From Xanthocytophaga flava (GTDB lineage: Bacteria > Bacteroidota > Bacteroidia > Cytophagales > 172606-1): DNA of 64,000 nucleotides. Shown here in pieces: positions 27,473-36,427 of this stretch; positions within the stretch are counted from its first letter, which is position 1, and every line of letters starts with the position of its first letter. The DNA lies in the NCBI GenBank assembly GCA_030068525.1, contig JASJOS010000001.1:620001-684000 (forward strand), read 5' to 3'. A program made the position numbers and the translations under genes. The notes under the pieces were generated by a model. It had not been told where the DNA came from. It searched no databases and saw only the letters and a program-made list of their open reading frames with translations.

Positions 27473-28639
27473 CTAGCAATCTAATTCACCAATGGAAGCA
27501 CGCCCCAACATGCTATTATTCTTCATCATTATCTCATTATATCTTTGTTTTTCTGCCTCCAATAAAGGAATAAATCTCTCCTCCGCTTGTTTATCATTCA
27601 TTTGCTGGCAAGCCGCAACTAGCTTGAGTAGATAGTCTAATGAAAGATAATGAGGTTGATGACTTATCACAAAACTAAAAACATCCTTTACCCACTCTTC
27701 ATTTTGACTATAGCTAATGATATCTAAGGCATTTACTCCTAACTCACCTAGCTTATCTTTATCCAGGGGAAGTACAGATTTGCACTTCAGAACTACTTGC
27801 CATGCCAGAAATGGATTACCAAGTTTCAGATACAACTCTGCCAGTTCACAATAATCATAGAATTTTAAATACTCATTTTGTTCATGAATAAATAATTCTC
27901 TCAGTGTTTGAATCTGACCATTCCAATCTTCTATAAAATTCTGGTAATATTTTAATTTCCTTAATAAAGAACTATCCCAACGTTGATTCTGAATCCATTC
28001 AGGAAGCAATTGTTTTACATTCTTCATCCATCTAAGTTCTACCGCCAAGTCAATCCAGAAAGAAAGATCCGTTTCAGCAATTTCACTGGAACTGGGATAT
28101 GTATTCTGTTTTATTGTAAACCATTTATCAATATCAGGTTGCGATAACGGACAGTTTTGTCGACCATTAAAGTAATTATAGAATTGTTCTTTTAATGGAT
28201 GTTCCTTTGCTTCTACATAATCAAATGTTTCCTTAATTCCTGCAGATAACATATATTCCCAATCAAATCCGCAGTGTGTATCGAAGTTAGCCGTTTTTGC
28301 AGCAACAAATAACCAGACGTTGGCAGGATTCCGAAAGCGCGCCAGCAAAAAGCCCGCTCTTGTTAATGATTCAGTTAATCCTTGAAAGGGGTCGTTTCCT
28401 CTATCATCAATTTCCTGTTTAAGTAAAAATTGAAGAAACTGTTCGAAATTTTTACTAATCCTAGCTTTGGGTAGATTGACTTGTAATGCAATCAACAATT
28501 CCTTCCTCCGTAAGCTATTTTCGTCTATATAGTCGCCTTGAGAATTTGTACCTTCCCTCCATTCAAGATTTTTCCACAAGTCAGTATTATTTTGATATTG
28601 CCCCAATTTATTTATCAGGTTGTGCATTATGTTTTGCAT
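27473..28639 (-). CDS. Conserved-looking hypothetical protein, helical
   Basis: I do not recognise this 388-residue protein. It is rich in Trp, Leu and Glu, with helix-forming segments such as DYCELAELYLKLGNPFLAWQVVLKCKS cut across a TPR-like turn (residues about 285-310), so a helical-repeat C-terminal half is likely. No signal peptide or transmembrane segment is present. The start may be the second Met (MHNLINKLGQY), four codons in. It lies 131 nt upstream of the LRR gene on the same strand. Confidence 0.65.
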   Translation of the reverse strand: MQNIMHNLINKLGQYQNNTDLWKNLEWREGTNSQGDYIDENSLRRKELLIALQVNLPKARISKNFEQFLQFLLKQEIDDRGNDPFQGLTESLTRAGFLLARFRNPANVWLFVAAKTANFDTHCGFDWEYMLSAGIKETFDYVEAKEHPLKEQFYNYFNGRQNCPLSQPDIDKWFTIKQNTYPSSSEIAETDLSFWIDLAVELRWMKNVKQLLPEWIQNQRWDSSLLRKLKYYQNFIEDWNGQIQTLRELFIHEQNEYLKFYDYCELAELYLKLGNPFLAWQVVLKCKSVLPLDKDKLGELGVNALDIISYSQNEEWVKDVFSFVISHQPHYLSLDYLLKLVAACQQMNDKQAEERFIPLLEAEKQRYNEIMMKNNSMLGRASIGELDC

Positions 28640-28747
28640 ATACTATTAGTTCTTATACTTGAAAAGAAAGATTACTCCAAATGGAAAAAATTACTCCATA
28701 CCTATCATAAAAAATATGGGTATACTTCATAAAACGCAGATTTCTTA

Positions 28748-29587
28748 CTACTTTATGTGAGCCTCCTTAGGAAGCTTAGTTTTCTTCATATATTGTTTTC
28801 GAATGGATTCTGATAAGGCTATAGGAATAGTCCATAGCCATGGTTCAAACTTACCACGCCGATAAACAACTTGCCATTCAGGTAGCATCTTAGCGACTCT
28901 TGCGGCCTCTTTATCCACTTGCACATTATATCCTTTTGCAACACTTACACTATCTAATCTCCCTTTCCCATCAGTTGTAAATACAACACACATACAAATT
29001 TGTTGTTGTTTTAAATCAGGGATTTTGTTCCAGTCAATATGGGAATATAAAAATTGCTTCAATTTATCAGGATCTTTACTATAAACTGAACCCTCTGACA
29101 TATAATTGTGATACCATTGTTCCTTTACTAATTTTCCTTTTTGAAAAGTAAGTTCAAGTTCATTTTCATATATGGAGTTATAACCCATGTGTATGTAATG
29201 AACAAGTTTCCCTTGCGGTGATACAATGCCTCCAGAAAACCAGTCTGCTTTTACTTTCCCATCCACATACTTACTACCAAATAACTTTTCGAGATTAGCT
29301 TTTACTTTATTTTCCTGATGAGAACAGTTGTAGATATTGGTTAAATACAATGTATTATTTTCAATTATCCACTCAGCCTGATACCCTCGCCAGCAATCGG
29401 TTGACTCATAACCTTGTATACCAAAGAAATCAGGTCGAGTTGTTGTATAAAGATCCTCCAATGGGTTAGCATAAATATCAAGTGTATCTCCTTTATAAAT
29501 CAAAATGTCAGGAACCTGTGCCGTTGCCCAAACTTTTCCAGACCCTACAGAAAATAGTAATAGGATGAAAGAATAGAATTTCCTCAT
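28748..29587 (-). CDS. Secreted TonB-C-like protein
   Basis: This 279-residue protein has a signal peptide (MRKFYSFILLLFSVGSGKVW, cut near ATAQ). The N-terminal half contains CWRGYQAEWIIENNTLYLTN, a motif seen in small Bacteroidota envelope proteins. The C-terminal part, ICMCVVFTTDGKGRLDSVSV...VAKMLPEWQVVYRRGKFEPW, resembles the TonB C-terminal fold. No TonB transmembrane or Pro-rich linker is present, so it is not itself a TonB. It runs divergently from the gene at 29712. Confidence 0.7.
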   Translation of the reverse strand: MRKFYSFILLLFSVGSGKVWATAQVPDILIYKGDTLDIYANPLEDLYTTTRPDFFGIQGYESTDCWRGYQAEWIIENNTLYLTNIYNCSHQENKVKANLEKLFGSKYVDGKVKADWFSGGIVSPQGKLVHYIHMGYNSIYENELELTFQKGKLVKEQWYHNYMSEGSVYSKDPDKLKQFLYSHIDWNKIPDLKQQQICMCVVFTTDGKGRLDSVSVAKGYNVQVDKEAARVAKMLPEWQVVYRRGKFEPWLWTIPIALSESIRKQYMKKTKLPKEAHIK

Positions 29588-29711
29588 AAACTAAGAAGAT
29601 ATAAATATTGCGTTGAAGCCTTTTCTAATGACAGATGCCATAACTCCTCATTTTCCATATTTTTACAATGACCTAAAAATAGTATTACTAGTTATTAATA
29701 TTCCAGAAACA

Positions 29712-30032
29712 ATGAAATTAAGCCATTCCTTCAGTGGAGCCCTGCGGACCTTCGCCTATTTTATGGCAAGTGGTACACATTATATGCTGGAAGGCATAGA
29801 GTATCTTTCTCTCTATGGAGAAGAACCCAGTGCTATCGAACAAGCCTTTGCGATTTATGCTAATGTGATTGAGGTAGATGAAGATGGAACAGTTTTAAAT
29901 GCAAAGTATGCAGAAAAGAGAGCTACCCAATATATTCGCTCTTATTGTGATTCTGCTTTTGAAGTAGAGCCTCCATTTGAAGACTGGGAACTGGTATTAC
30001 ATGGCCCTCCACCACTAAAAGATCGTATCTGA
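29712..30032 (+). CDS. Small conserved hypothetical protein (DUF7677-like)
   Basis: The protein has 106 residues from ATG 29712 (MKLSHSFSGALRTFAYFMAS). A longer reading from 29613 would overlap the divergent promoter region and adds 33 unlikely residues. The pattern GALRTFAYFMASGTH, EPSAIEQAFAIYANV and AEKRATQYIRSYCD resembles the DUF7677 family of unknown function, an assignment made from memory of the pattern. It has no signal peptide. Confidence 0.7.
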   Translation: MKLSHSFSGALRTFAYFMASGTHYMLEGIEYLSLYGEEPSAIEQAFAIYANVIEVDEDGTVLNAKYAEKRATQYIRSYCDSAFEVEPPFEDWELVLHGPPPLKDRI

Positions 30033-30430
30033 CTTCATAAAAAATAGCAGAACATTTCTTTTAGCACCTTGATTATTTGGCACTAATCCATTGATGTTTC
30101 CAGGTGTTGATTTATGTTTATATAGGGCGACTGAACTGAAATACACACAGGGTTAATCGTTGAGTATACTTCATCACAAGCATCAAGCAGGGAAGTTTAC
30201 TTGGTTTGTTGGAAGAAAATAATTTTTGACATGAATAGACCGCAGAAATGCCAATGCGTTAAATTAACCGCAGGAAAGCTTTTTGATCGGAATTCACCGC
30301 AAAAAACTTCGTGCGCATAGTTCAGGTCGGACTCTTGATTTACATAGAATTATGCATAGTGTAAAACTATCTCAGGATTATATAGAATAAACGACCTGTT
30401 TCTCTTATTCAATGAATGAAATTAGAGAAT
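30033..30430. other. Intergenic stretch without a gene
   Basis: About 400 nt with no open frame of convincing coding character on either strand. It leads into the repeat block at 30431-30625. Its base composition is somewhat less AT-rich than the flanks (for example around 30240-30330), which could be a decayed gene, but I cannot identify one. Confidence 0.4.
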
Positions 30431-30625
30431 TGTTACAGTTGTTGCAAGTTGTTACAGTTGACATTACAGTTCAACTACCTGAAATTCAATCCTGTTACAG
30501 TTGTTACAGTATTTCATACATTGTCAGACTTCCAGTAAGAAGACAAAAGCTCTTTTCTCTTATATATACTGTATATAATATAATATAGTATACACGTGAG
30601 AGTTTACTGTAACAACTGTAACAGG
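30431..30625. repeat. Iteron-like TGTTACAGT repeats and 20-bp perfect inverted repeat
   Basis: TGTTACAGT or close variants occur at 30431, 30450, 30462 (variant), 30493 and 30502, about one helical turn apart within each group. The 20-mer at 30491-30510 (CCTGTTACAGTTGTTACAGT) is the exact reverse complement of 30606-30625. Between the arms lie 95 bp, including a very AT-rich run (30560-30592). Iterons beside an AT-rich block resemble a replication origin or a repressor/operator array. No coding frame uses this DNA. Confidence 0.8.
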
Positions 30626-30719
30626 ACTTACTATGAGACATTTATGATTGAAACAGAGATAAGATATGCTGCCAAATCTGGCGAATTATGTTTATAGAGC
30701 TTTCAAAACAGTGCGTTTC

Positions 30720-31796
30720 TTATTTCTTTTTCATTCCCTTCACCAACAAGTCCTTCACCAGTGTCTCTACTTCGGATAGTTCTTCAGTAATTTCACCTGA
30801 TTCTGAGACTTTTCCAAAGTAATCACAAAGTACACCTGTCTCATAACTTTCCAGAATATGAGGATGTATATAATACTTTTTACATACAGCACGGGTATTA
30901 CCCAGCTTTTGAGCTACTTCCTCAATCACCTGAACTACATTCTTTTTTGCTTCAGCAGCTGAGGTAAACTGGCCTAATGAACAACAGGTTCTAAAGGCTT
31001 GCAAGGTTCCTGCCCAGGTACGAAAATCTTTTGCAGTGAAGGAATCTTGTGTAATCTCTTTCAGATAGTTATTGACATCACTGGAGCCAATGTTTTGTCT
31101 TTGTCCTTGTTCGTCATAATACTGAAACAGTTCGTATCCAGGTATGTCACGACACTGCTTTATTAACTGAGTAAGACGCCGGCTTTGCAAAGCAATTTGA
31201 TGCTCTACTCCTTTTTTGCCTTTAAAAGAGAAGGTAGTTTTTGTTCCTTCAATCTTGACATGCCTGTCACGTAAGGTAGTAAGTCCAAAAGAACCATATA
31301 GTTTCCGATACTCATCGTTTCCGATCCGAATATTGGTATATTCCAAAAGCCGTACAATGAGAGCAAGGACTTTACGATAGGTAATACCGGGAGAGGCAAG
31401 ATCTTCATTTACCTTTTTCCGGATAGCAGGCAGATGTTCTGCAAACAAGTGAAGGCGATGAAACTTTGTCTCGTTTCGGACTGCATTCCAATCTGGATGA
31501 TAACGATATTGTTTCCGTCCTTTCTTATCAAAGCCTGTAGCCTGCAGGTGTCCATCTGCATCTGGGCAAATCCATACTTTCTCCCAGGCAGGCGGGATCA
31601 CCAGACTATGGATACGTTTCAGTGTAGCCTTGTCTTTACAAAGTTTCCCGTTGGGATATATATATTCAAACGACTCACCTTTCAGCCGACGGGTAATACC
31701 CGGAGTTTGATCTGTAGTATATATCAGGCCTGCCCGCTTAGCTGAAACAGTTGGATCTAACAGCAGCTGTTCTGCTTTCTTTGAATGCTTTACCAT
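30720..31796 (-). CDS. DNA topoisomerase IB (poxvirus-like)
   Basis: This 358-residue enzyme relaxes supercoils by a 3'-phosphotyrosyl intermediate. The catalytic set is visible: Arg in LEYTNIRIGNDEY, Lys in FKGKKGVEH, Arg in DFRTWAGTLQA, and the nucleophilic Tyr, most likely the second Tyr of CKKYYIHPHILESY. An N-terminal TopoIB domain covers residues about 20-110. It is monocistronic, and the iteron block lies downstream of its stop. Confidence 0.93.
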   Translation of the reverse strand: MVKHSKKAEQLLLDPTVSAKRAGLIYTTDQTPGITRRLKGESFEYIYPNGKLCKDKATLKRIHSLVIPPAWEKVWICPDADGHLQATGFDKKGRKQYRYHPDWNAVRNETKFHRLHLFAEHLPAIRKKVNEDLASPGITYRKVLALIVRLLEYTNIRIGNDEYRKLYGSFGLTTLRDRHVKIEGTKTTFSFKGKKGVEHQIALQSRRLTQLIKQCRDIPGYELFQYYDEQGQRQNIGSSDVNNYLKEITQDSFTAKDFRTWAGTLQAFRTCCSLGQFTSAAEAKKNVVQVIEEVAQKLGNTRAVCKKYYIHPHILESYETGVLCDYFGKVSESGEITEELSEVETLVKDLLVKGMKKK

Positions 31797-32407
31797 ATCT
31801 ATTTATTAAATCAGTTCATCAGATTCGTGGAGAATAGTTACTAAGGCATATTAGTAGTTATCCTATCTATGTAATTCCATCATCTCACTATCTCTTTTGT
31901 TCCTTCAGACAGACTAGGAGGTTTCTGAAATCAACATCTTCGATTATACCTTGTCTCTTAGTTCCTTCCTATTAAAATCCCGTACCTATTCACAATTACA
32001 AACAATCTACTGACAAACAAACAATTACATCCCATATAGTTTACAACTTATATTCACTGAGGCACCATTTCCACACTCCTGAAAAAACGGTAAGTATTAC
32101 TTTGTAAAGAGAGCTATATTCGAAATATTCTTTTGTATTATTTTCATTTTCTACAGTCGTCTCAAAGTATAGGTATTACCTATTCTGAATACCCAACAAC
32201 TCGGTAACAGGTACAAACAAAAAGAAACGAATAACTTTTTTTTCGTTAAAAAAATCGCTAATTCTTTTTTATTTCTCTGATTTTCAATATAATTTGCTGT
32301 ATCAACTCAAACTGCACAAACTATAACGGCTCCATTTTTTAGCCTGTAGATTGACTATAACTGAACGCCTGTTCATATCTTTTTAGCCACTAATCTCTTC
32401 ATTTGTT
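31797..32407. other. Intergenic stretch between divergent genes
   Basis: These 611 nt separate the 5' ends of the topoisomerase and the DUF1508 gene. They must hold both promoters, but I see no consensus match. A weak candidate for the plus strand is TTG near 32352 followed 22 nt later by TATCTTTT. Much of 32160-32300 is poly-A/T rich. No gene or RNA could be supported. Confidence 0.4.
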
Positions 32408-34972
32408 ATGCACTTTGAAATTATTCGCACCAACGATGTGTATGTGTTTCAGTTACTGGAGGACAACAATCTGCTAATGGCAGGTAACACTACTCACCAA
32501 GATCCATCATCCTGTATGGATGCCATTCGTAACTTTATACAGTTAGCCGCTACAGCAGCTAATTATATAACACATACAGAGAGCGGAAACTACCTGTTTG
32601 CCATACAGACAGGGGATACTGAGATTGCAAGAAGCATACCCTATAATAGTATGGAGAATGTGAATGTAAGTGTCAATAGGCTGATTGAGCAACTCTCAAC
32701 AACAAGTGACTATGAAGTAAATGTTATAGAAACCCGGACCCAATCAATCCAGAGGCCAGGCCTTCAGGTAGATCTGGATGCCTATGACTTTACACAGTTA
32801 TCCCGGTCAGGAAAAGCAGGTTTTGAGGTTTTCCAAAGTGCAAAGAACAATTTGTACTACTTTCATTTCAATAATTCACAGGGGCAACCTATCCTTTATA
32901 GTCAGGCTTATGCCAGCGAAACAACCCGGAATAACGGTATCTGGTCTGTGATACAAAATGCAGATAAAGAAAAACGATATGAACGCAAAGAAACCGATAC
33001 TGGAGCTTATTTTATTTTAAAAGCTATAAATGGCAGAGAAATAGCCAGAAGTAACTTCTTTGCTACTACAACTGAAAGAGATGAAGCTATACAGTCGCTG
33101 CAAAAAACGGTTCAAAGCTTTGCTGATAATTATAGAAAGCCTGAAAAGACAAGTACCCGTAACGGAAATCCTCCTGTAGACAAATATAACTTTACAGTGG
33201 TATCTCAGTCCGGACAGGCGGGATTTGAAAGTTTCCAATCGGCAGACACCAAACAGTATTACTTTCATTTCAATGATGCCGATGGACAAGCCATACTTTA
33301 TAGCCAGGGATATGGAAATATAGCAGGACGTGATAATGGCATACGTTCCGTTATCAAAAATGCCTACCAGGATGCCCGATATGTAAGAAATGAAGAAGAA
33401 GGGAAACATTATTTTATACTGAAAGCAGGCAATAATCAGGAAATTGCCCGGAGTCCATTGTTTGACACAACAGCGGCGATGGAGGCGGCTATCCTCTTTT
33501 TAAAAAATCAGTCTGTCACCTACGCTTCCAGCTATCAGGTAGACTTATACACAGAAGAACTTCATACAGTAGAGACTCAACGGCTCAGCCTGCATGTTGA
33601 CCATCCTGAACCTGTGACCAATCTATCAGAGAAGTCCAAACGCACCATTGATCAGTATGACTTTACCCAACGGTCACCTGTGGGCATCAAGGGATTTGAA
33701 CCTTTCTATAGTATAAAAAATAACGCCTATTATTTTCACTATAATAACGATCAGGGTACCCCCATCCTGTTCAGTGAATCTTACCCAACAGCTCAAGCAC
33801 GTGATAACGGACTCGAATCCGTCAAACGAAATACACCGATAGAATCACGCTGGAGGGTTCAGGAAGAAGACGGACAATACTTTTATAGCCTCAGGTCGGG
33901 TAATAATCAGGAGATAGCACGTAGTGCGTTCTATAACTCCCGTGAACTTGCTTTAGCTAATCTGGCAGTAATACAGACTGCAGAATCTGGTATAGAGGTA
34001 GAGGCTCTCCCAATACAGGATAGCACCTATTTGTCTTACAATGGCATAACCAAATCAGAGCCAGTATTGGTTGACCCCATCATGCCCAGAGATATTCCGG
34101 CACCCAAACCTAAGGTATACCCTCAAACCGAAGCACTTCCTTTGACTTCAGTACCATCTACATCGCCACTGACAGAGCCCGCAGTAGCCACTATGGCCTC
34201 ACAGGAAATAACATCTACAGGCCCTTCCGGTTGGGTTATAGGAGGTGTAGTAGCTGCCATACTGATAGGTGGCATTATATGGTATACCAACTATCAATCC
34301 AACACTACAGACCCTAGTCTTTTTGCAGCACAGGCAAATAAAGCAGAACCTATAGTAAAAGATCCGGAACAAACCTTGGCAACGATAGCGACCACTATTG
34401 AAAATTTTCAACCTATTGCCTTATATTTCAATAATGATCAGCCCAATCCTAGAACAAAGACGAATACCACTGAACTGACTTATGGCCAGACATATGCTAA
34501 CTACTATAACCAGAAAGATGTCTTTGTGAAGGAATATAGTAAAGGAAGTACCAGTACTGATGCGTCCAAACAGGAAGTAGAAAACTTCTTTGACACCAAA
34601 GTACAGAAGGGATACAATGACCTTGTAGATCTTTCCGACAAGTTATTAGCAAAACTTAAAGAAGGAAACAAGGTTGAGATCACAGTTACTGGTTTTGCGA
34701 GCCCTCTTGCTGAAGGCGATTACAATAAAATGCTGACAGGGAGACGGGTTAGCAGCATTGAAAATCATTTCCGGACGTATAAAGACGGGCAATTTAAGGA
34801 GTATATGGACAAAGGGTTGCTTGTAATCACTGAACAAGCCTCAGGTGAAGACAATGCCAGTGGCAACATTAGTGATAACCGGGACGATGTACGAAGTTCG
34901 CTGTATAGCCCTTCTGCCTCTGAAGAACGCCGTGTTGAAATTACTAATGTAACTATCCAGAAAGCAAACTAG
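32408..34972 (+). CDS. Four-unit DUF1508 protein with TM segment and OmpA-like C-terminus
   Basis: This 854-residue protein has four units of DUF1508 (YegP-like). A divergent first unit covers about 1-100. Three clear units lie near 125-235, 260-370 and 420-530, each with a GFE.F.S..N.YYFHFN...GQ.ILYSQ.Y half and a YF.LKA.N.QEIARS half. A Pro-rich linker leads to one transmembrane helix (SGWVIGGVVAAILIGGIIWY, near 607-627). The end (about 690-850) contains EITVTGFASPLAEGDYNKML, TGRRVSSIENHFR and ASEERRVEITNV, the pattern of OmpA-like peptidoglycan-binding domains. It probably links the inner membrane to the cell wall. Confidence 0.8.
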   Translation: MHFEIIRTNDVYVFQLLEDNNLLMAGNTTHQDPSSCMDAIRNFIQLAATAANYITHTESGNYLFAIQTGDTEIARSIPYNSMENVNVSVNRLIEQLSTTSDYEVNVIETRTQSIQRPGLQVDLDAYDFTQLSRSGKAGFEVFQSAKNNLYYFHFNNSQGQPILYSQAYASETTRNNGIWSVIQNADKEKRYERKETDTGAYFILKAINGREIARSNFFATTTERDEAIQSLQKTVQSFADNYRKPEKTSTRNGNPPVDKYNFTVVSQSGQAGFESFQSADTKQYYFHFNDADGQAILYSQGYGNIAGRDNGIRSVIKNAYQDARYVRNEEEGKHYFILKAGNNQEIARSPLFDTTAAMEAAILFLKNQSVTYASSYQVDLYTEELHTVETQRLSLHVDHPEPVTNLSEKSKRTIDQYDFTQRSPVGIKGFEPFYSIKNNAYYFHYNNDQGTPILFSESYPTAQARDNGLESVKRNTPIESRWRVQEEDGQYFYSLRSGNNQEIARSAFYNSRELALANLAVIQTAESGIEVEALPIQDSTYLSYNGITKSEPVLVDPIMPRDIPAPKPKVYPQTEALPLTSVPSTSPLTEPAVATMASQEITSTGPSGWVIGGVVAAILIGGIIWYTNYQSNTTDPSLFAAQANKAEPIVKDPEQTLATIATTIENFQPIALYFNNDQPNPRTKTNTTELTYGQTYANYYNQKDVFVKEYSKGSTSTDASKQEVENFFDTKVQKGYNDLVDLSDKLLAKLKEGNKVEITVTGFASPLAEGDYNKMLTGRRVSSIENHFRTYKDGQFKEYMDKGLLVITEQASGEDNASGNISDNRDDVRSSLYSPSASEERRVEITNVTIQKAN

Positions 34973-34986
34973 AAGTAGCCTGGTCG

Positions 34987-35030
34987 GAACCTCACTGTCA
35001 TTAGAGAAAAACTATAGGACATTGAGGTTC
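34987..35030 (+). terminator. Terminator after the DUF1508 gene
   Basis: GAACCTCACTGTC pairs with GACATTGAGGTTC (13 bp with one mismatch, 18-nt loop), followed by TTCTTTA. It lies 15 nt after the stop codon. Confidence 0.6.
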
Positions 35031-35167
35031 TTCTTTATGCATTCAACAGACAGTATAACCTCTTATCTTTTATTTACTGGAACATTCAGGCAACAATAAT
35101 TATTTTACTTTCGTTTATTTGCAAGTAATTCGCAACACACTCTTTTACATAATCTATAGTTCCTGTA

Positions 35168-35764
35168 ATGAAATCGTTTATCCCTGTAATAACCTCTATC
35201 CTTCTAAGCTATCAGTTCGTATCAGCTCAGTCTCCAGCAAAAGACCCAGTCCTAAAAACACCTTCTTTACCAGTGTCATCTCGTGTGGATTCTATTATTA
35301 CTCCTCGCCCAAGAACTAGTCCGGTGGCGCTGGCACAATACAAATCCACCAATATGTACATTAGGGTAGTATACGGACAACCTTTAAAAAGAGGAAGAGA
35401 AGTATTTGGAGTGCTTCAACCTTATGGACAAGTGTGGCGTACAGGTGCCAATGAAGCAACAGAGATTACATTTACCAAAGATGTAAAATTTGGAGGAAAG
35501 CCTTTACGGGCAGGTACCTATACCTTGTTTACAATCCCAGATGCCGAAAAATGGACAATCATTCTAAACGGAGAACTGGGTCAATGGGGAGCATTTAGCT
35601 ATGATCCAGCCAAAAATACACTTACGGTAGATACCAAAGTTGATCTTATCAAGGAAACATATGAAGCCTTTACCATCAAGTTTGATGAAACCAAATCAGG
35701 AGCAGATCTTTCTTTACTATGGGATAAAACCAAAGTAACGATACCTGTTGCTTTTGAAAAATAG
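35168..35764 (+). CDS. DUF2911 secreted protein
   Basis: This 198-residue protein has a signal peptide ending near FVSAQ. The DUF2911 core is visible: MYIRVVYGQPLKRGREVFGV, YGQVWRTGANEATEITFT, LRAGTYTLFTIPDAEKWTII and the C-terminal strand. The family is widespread in Bacteroidota and its function is unknown. A jelly-roll-like envelope protein is likely. It is convergent with the kinase gene, with an 11-nt gap. Confidence 0.88.
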   Translation: MKSFIPVITSILLSYQFVSAQSPAKDPVLKTPSLPVSSRVDSIITPRPRTSPVALAQYKSTNMYIRVVYGQPLKRGREVFGVLQPYGQVWRTGANEATEITFTKDVKFGGKPLRAGTYTLFTIPDAEKWTIILNGELGQWGAFSYDPAKNTLTVDTKVDLIKETYEAFTIKFDETKSGADLSLLWDKTKVTIPVAFEK

Positions 35765-35775
35765 TATACATGAAT

Positions 35776-36384
35776 TCAGATAGATAGTCGTTGATTAATC
35801 TTCTGTACTATCATCTGAAAATCCTCAGGTTTGTTCAGAAAGTCCAGTTCGTTTACATCAATGTACAACATTGGACTTTCCTGATAAGACCTGATCCAGT
35901 TCTGGTAGTGTTTCTGCAACGTTGCCAGATAGGTAATATCTACACTCTGTTCATATAATCGTCCTCTTTTCTTTACCTGTAAGGTTAGTTTAGGCAAACC
36001 AGCATCCAGAAAGATGAGTAAATCAGGTGGCCGTACCAATTGCATGATTATATCAAATAACCGATGGTATGTTTGATAATCCTGTGTACTCATTATCTCA
36101 GAGTCGTGAAGATTCTTAGCAAATACAAATGCATCCTCATAGATAGTCCGATCCTGAATAACAGAATGTTTGGCCTGACTGATCTGCATAAGCTGATCAA
36201 ACCGGCTGGTTAAAAAATGGACTTGTACCTGGAACGCCCATCGTGGCATGTCTTCATAGAAATCAGCCAGATACGGATTCTCGTCAGGCATCTCTTTCAA
36301 TGCTTCCCAACCATAATGAGAGGCTAATAAGCCTGCCAGTGTTGTTTTACCGGCACCAATATTTCCAGCAATCGCGATATGCAT
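35776..36384 (-). CDS. Deoxynucleoside kinase family protein
   Basis: The chosen start at 36384 (MHIAIAGNIGAGKTTLAGLL) gives 202 residues with the P-loop GNIGAGKTT at the N-terminus. A longer frame from 36423 would add 13 residues. Further signatures are the Glu in ALKEMPDENPYL, the QDRTIYEDAFVFA stretch with the DRT/ERS-type Arg, and a LID-like KKRGRLYEQ. It phosphorylates deoxynucleosides for salvage. It follows the SLC13 gene by 43 nt on the same strand. Confidence 0.92.
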   Translation of the reverse strand: MHIAIAGNIGAGKTTLAGLLASHYGWEALKEMPDENPYLADFYEDMPRWAFQVQVHFLTSRFDQLMQISQAKHSVIQDRTIYEDAFVFAKNLHDSEIMSTQDYQTYHRLFDIIMQLVRPPDLLIFLDAGLPKLTLQVKKRGRLYEQSVDITYLATLQKHYQNWIRSYQESPMLYIDVNELDFLNKPEDFQMIVQKINQRLSI

Positions 36385-36427
36385 AGGCAAAATGTTCAGA
36401 GGATATAGTTTCTTTAAAAACACATGC

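Noticed and set aside
29613..29711. N-terminal extension of the DUF7677-like protein
   Set aside because: The 33 residues are hydrophobic and irregular and lie within the gap to the divergent gene; the family-like sequence starts at 29712.
30431..30625. CRISPR array
   Set aside because: The repeat units are about 9-10 bp, not 24-37 bp, spacers of regular length are absent, and no cas gene is nearby.
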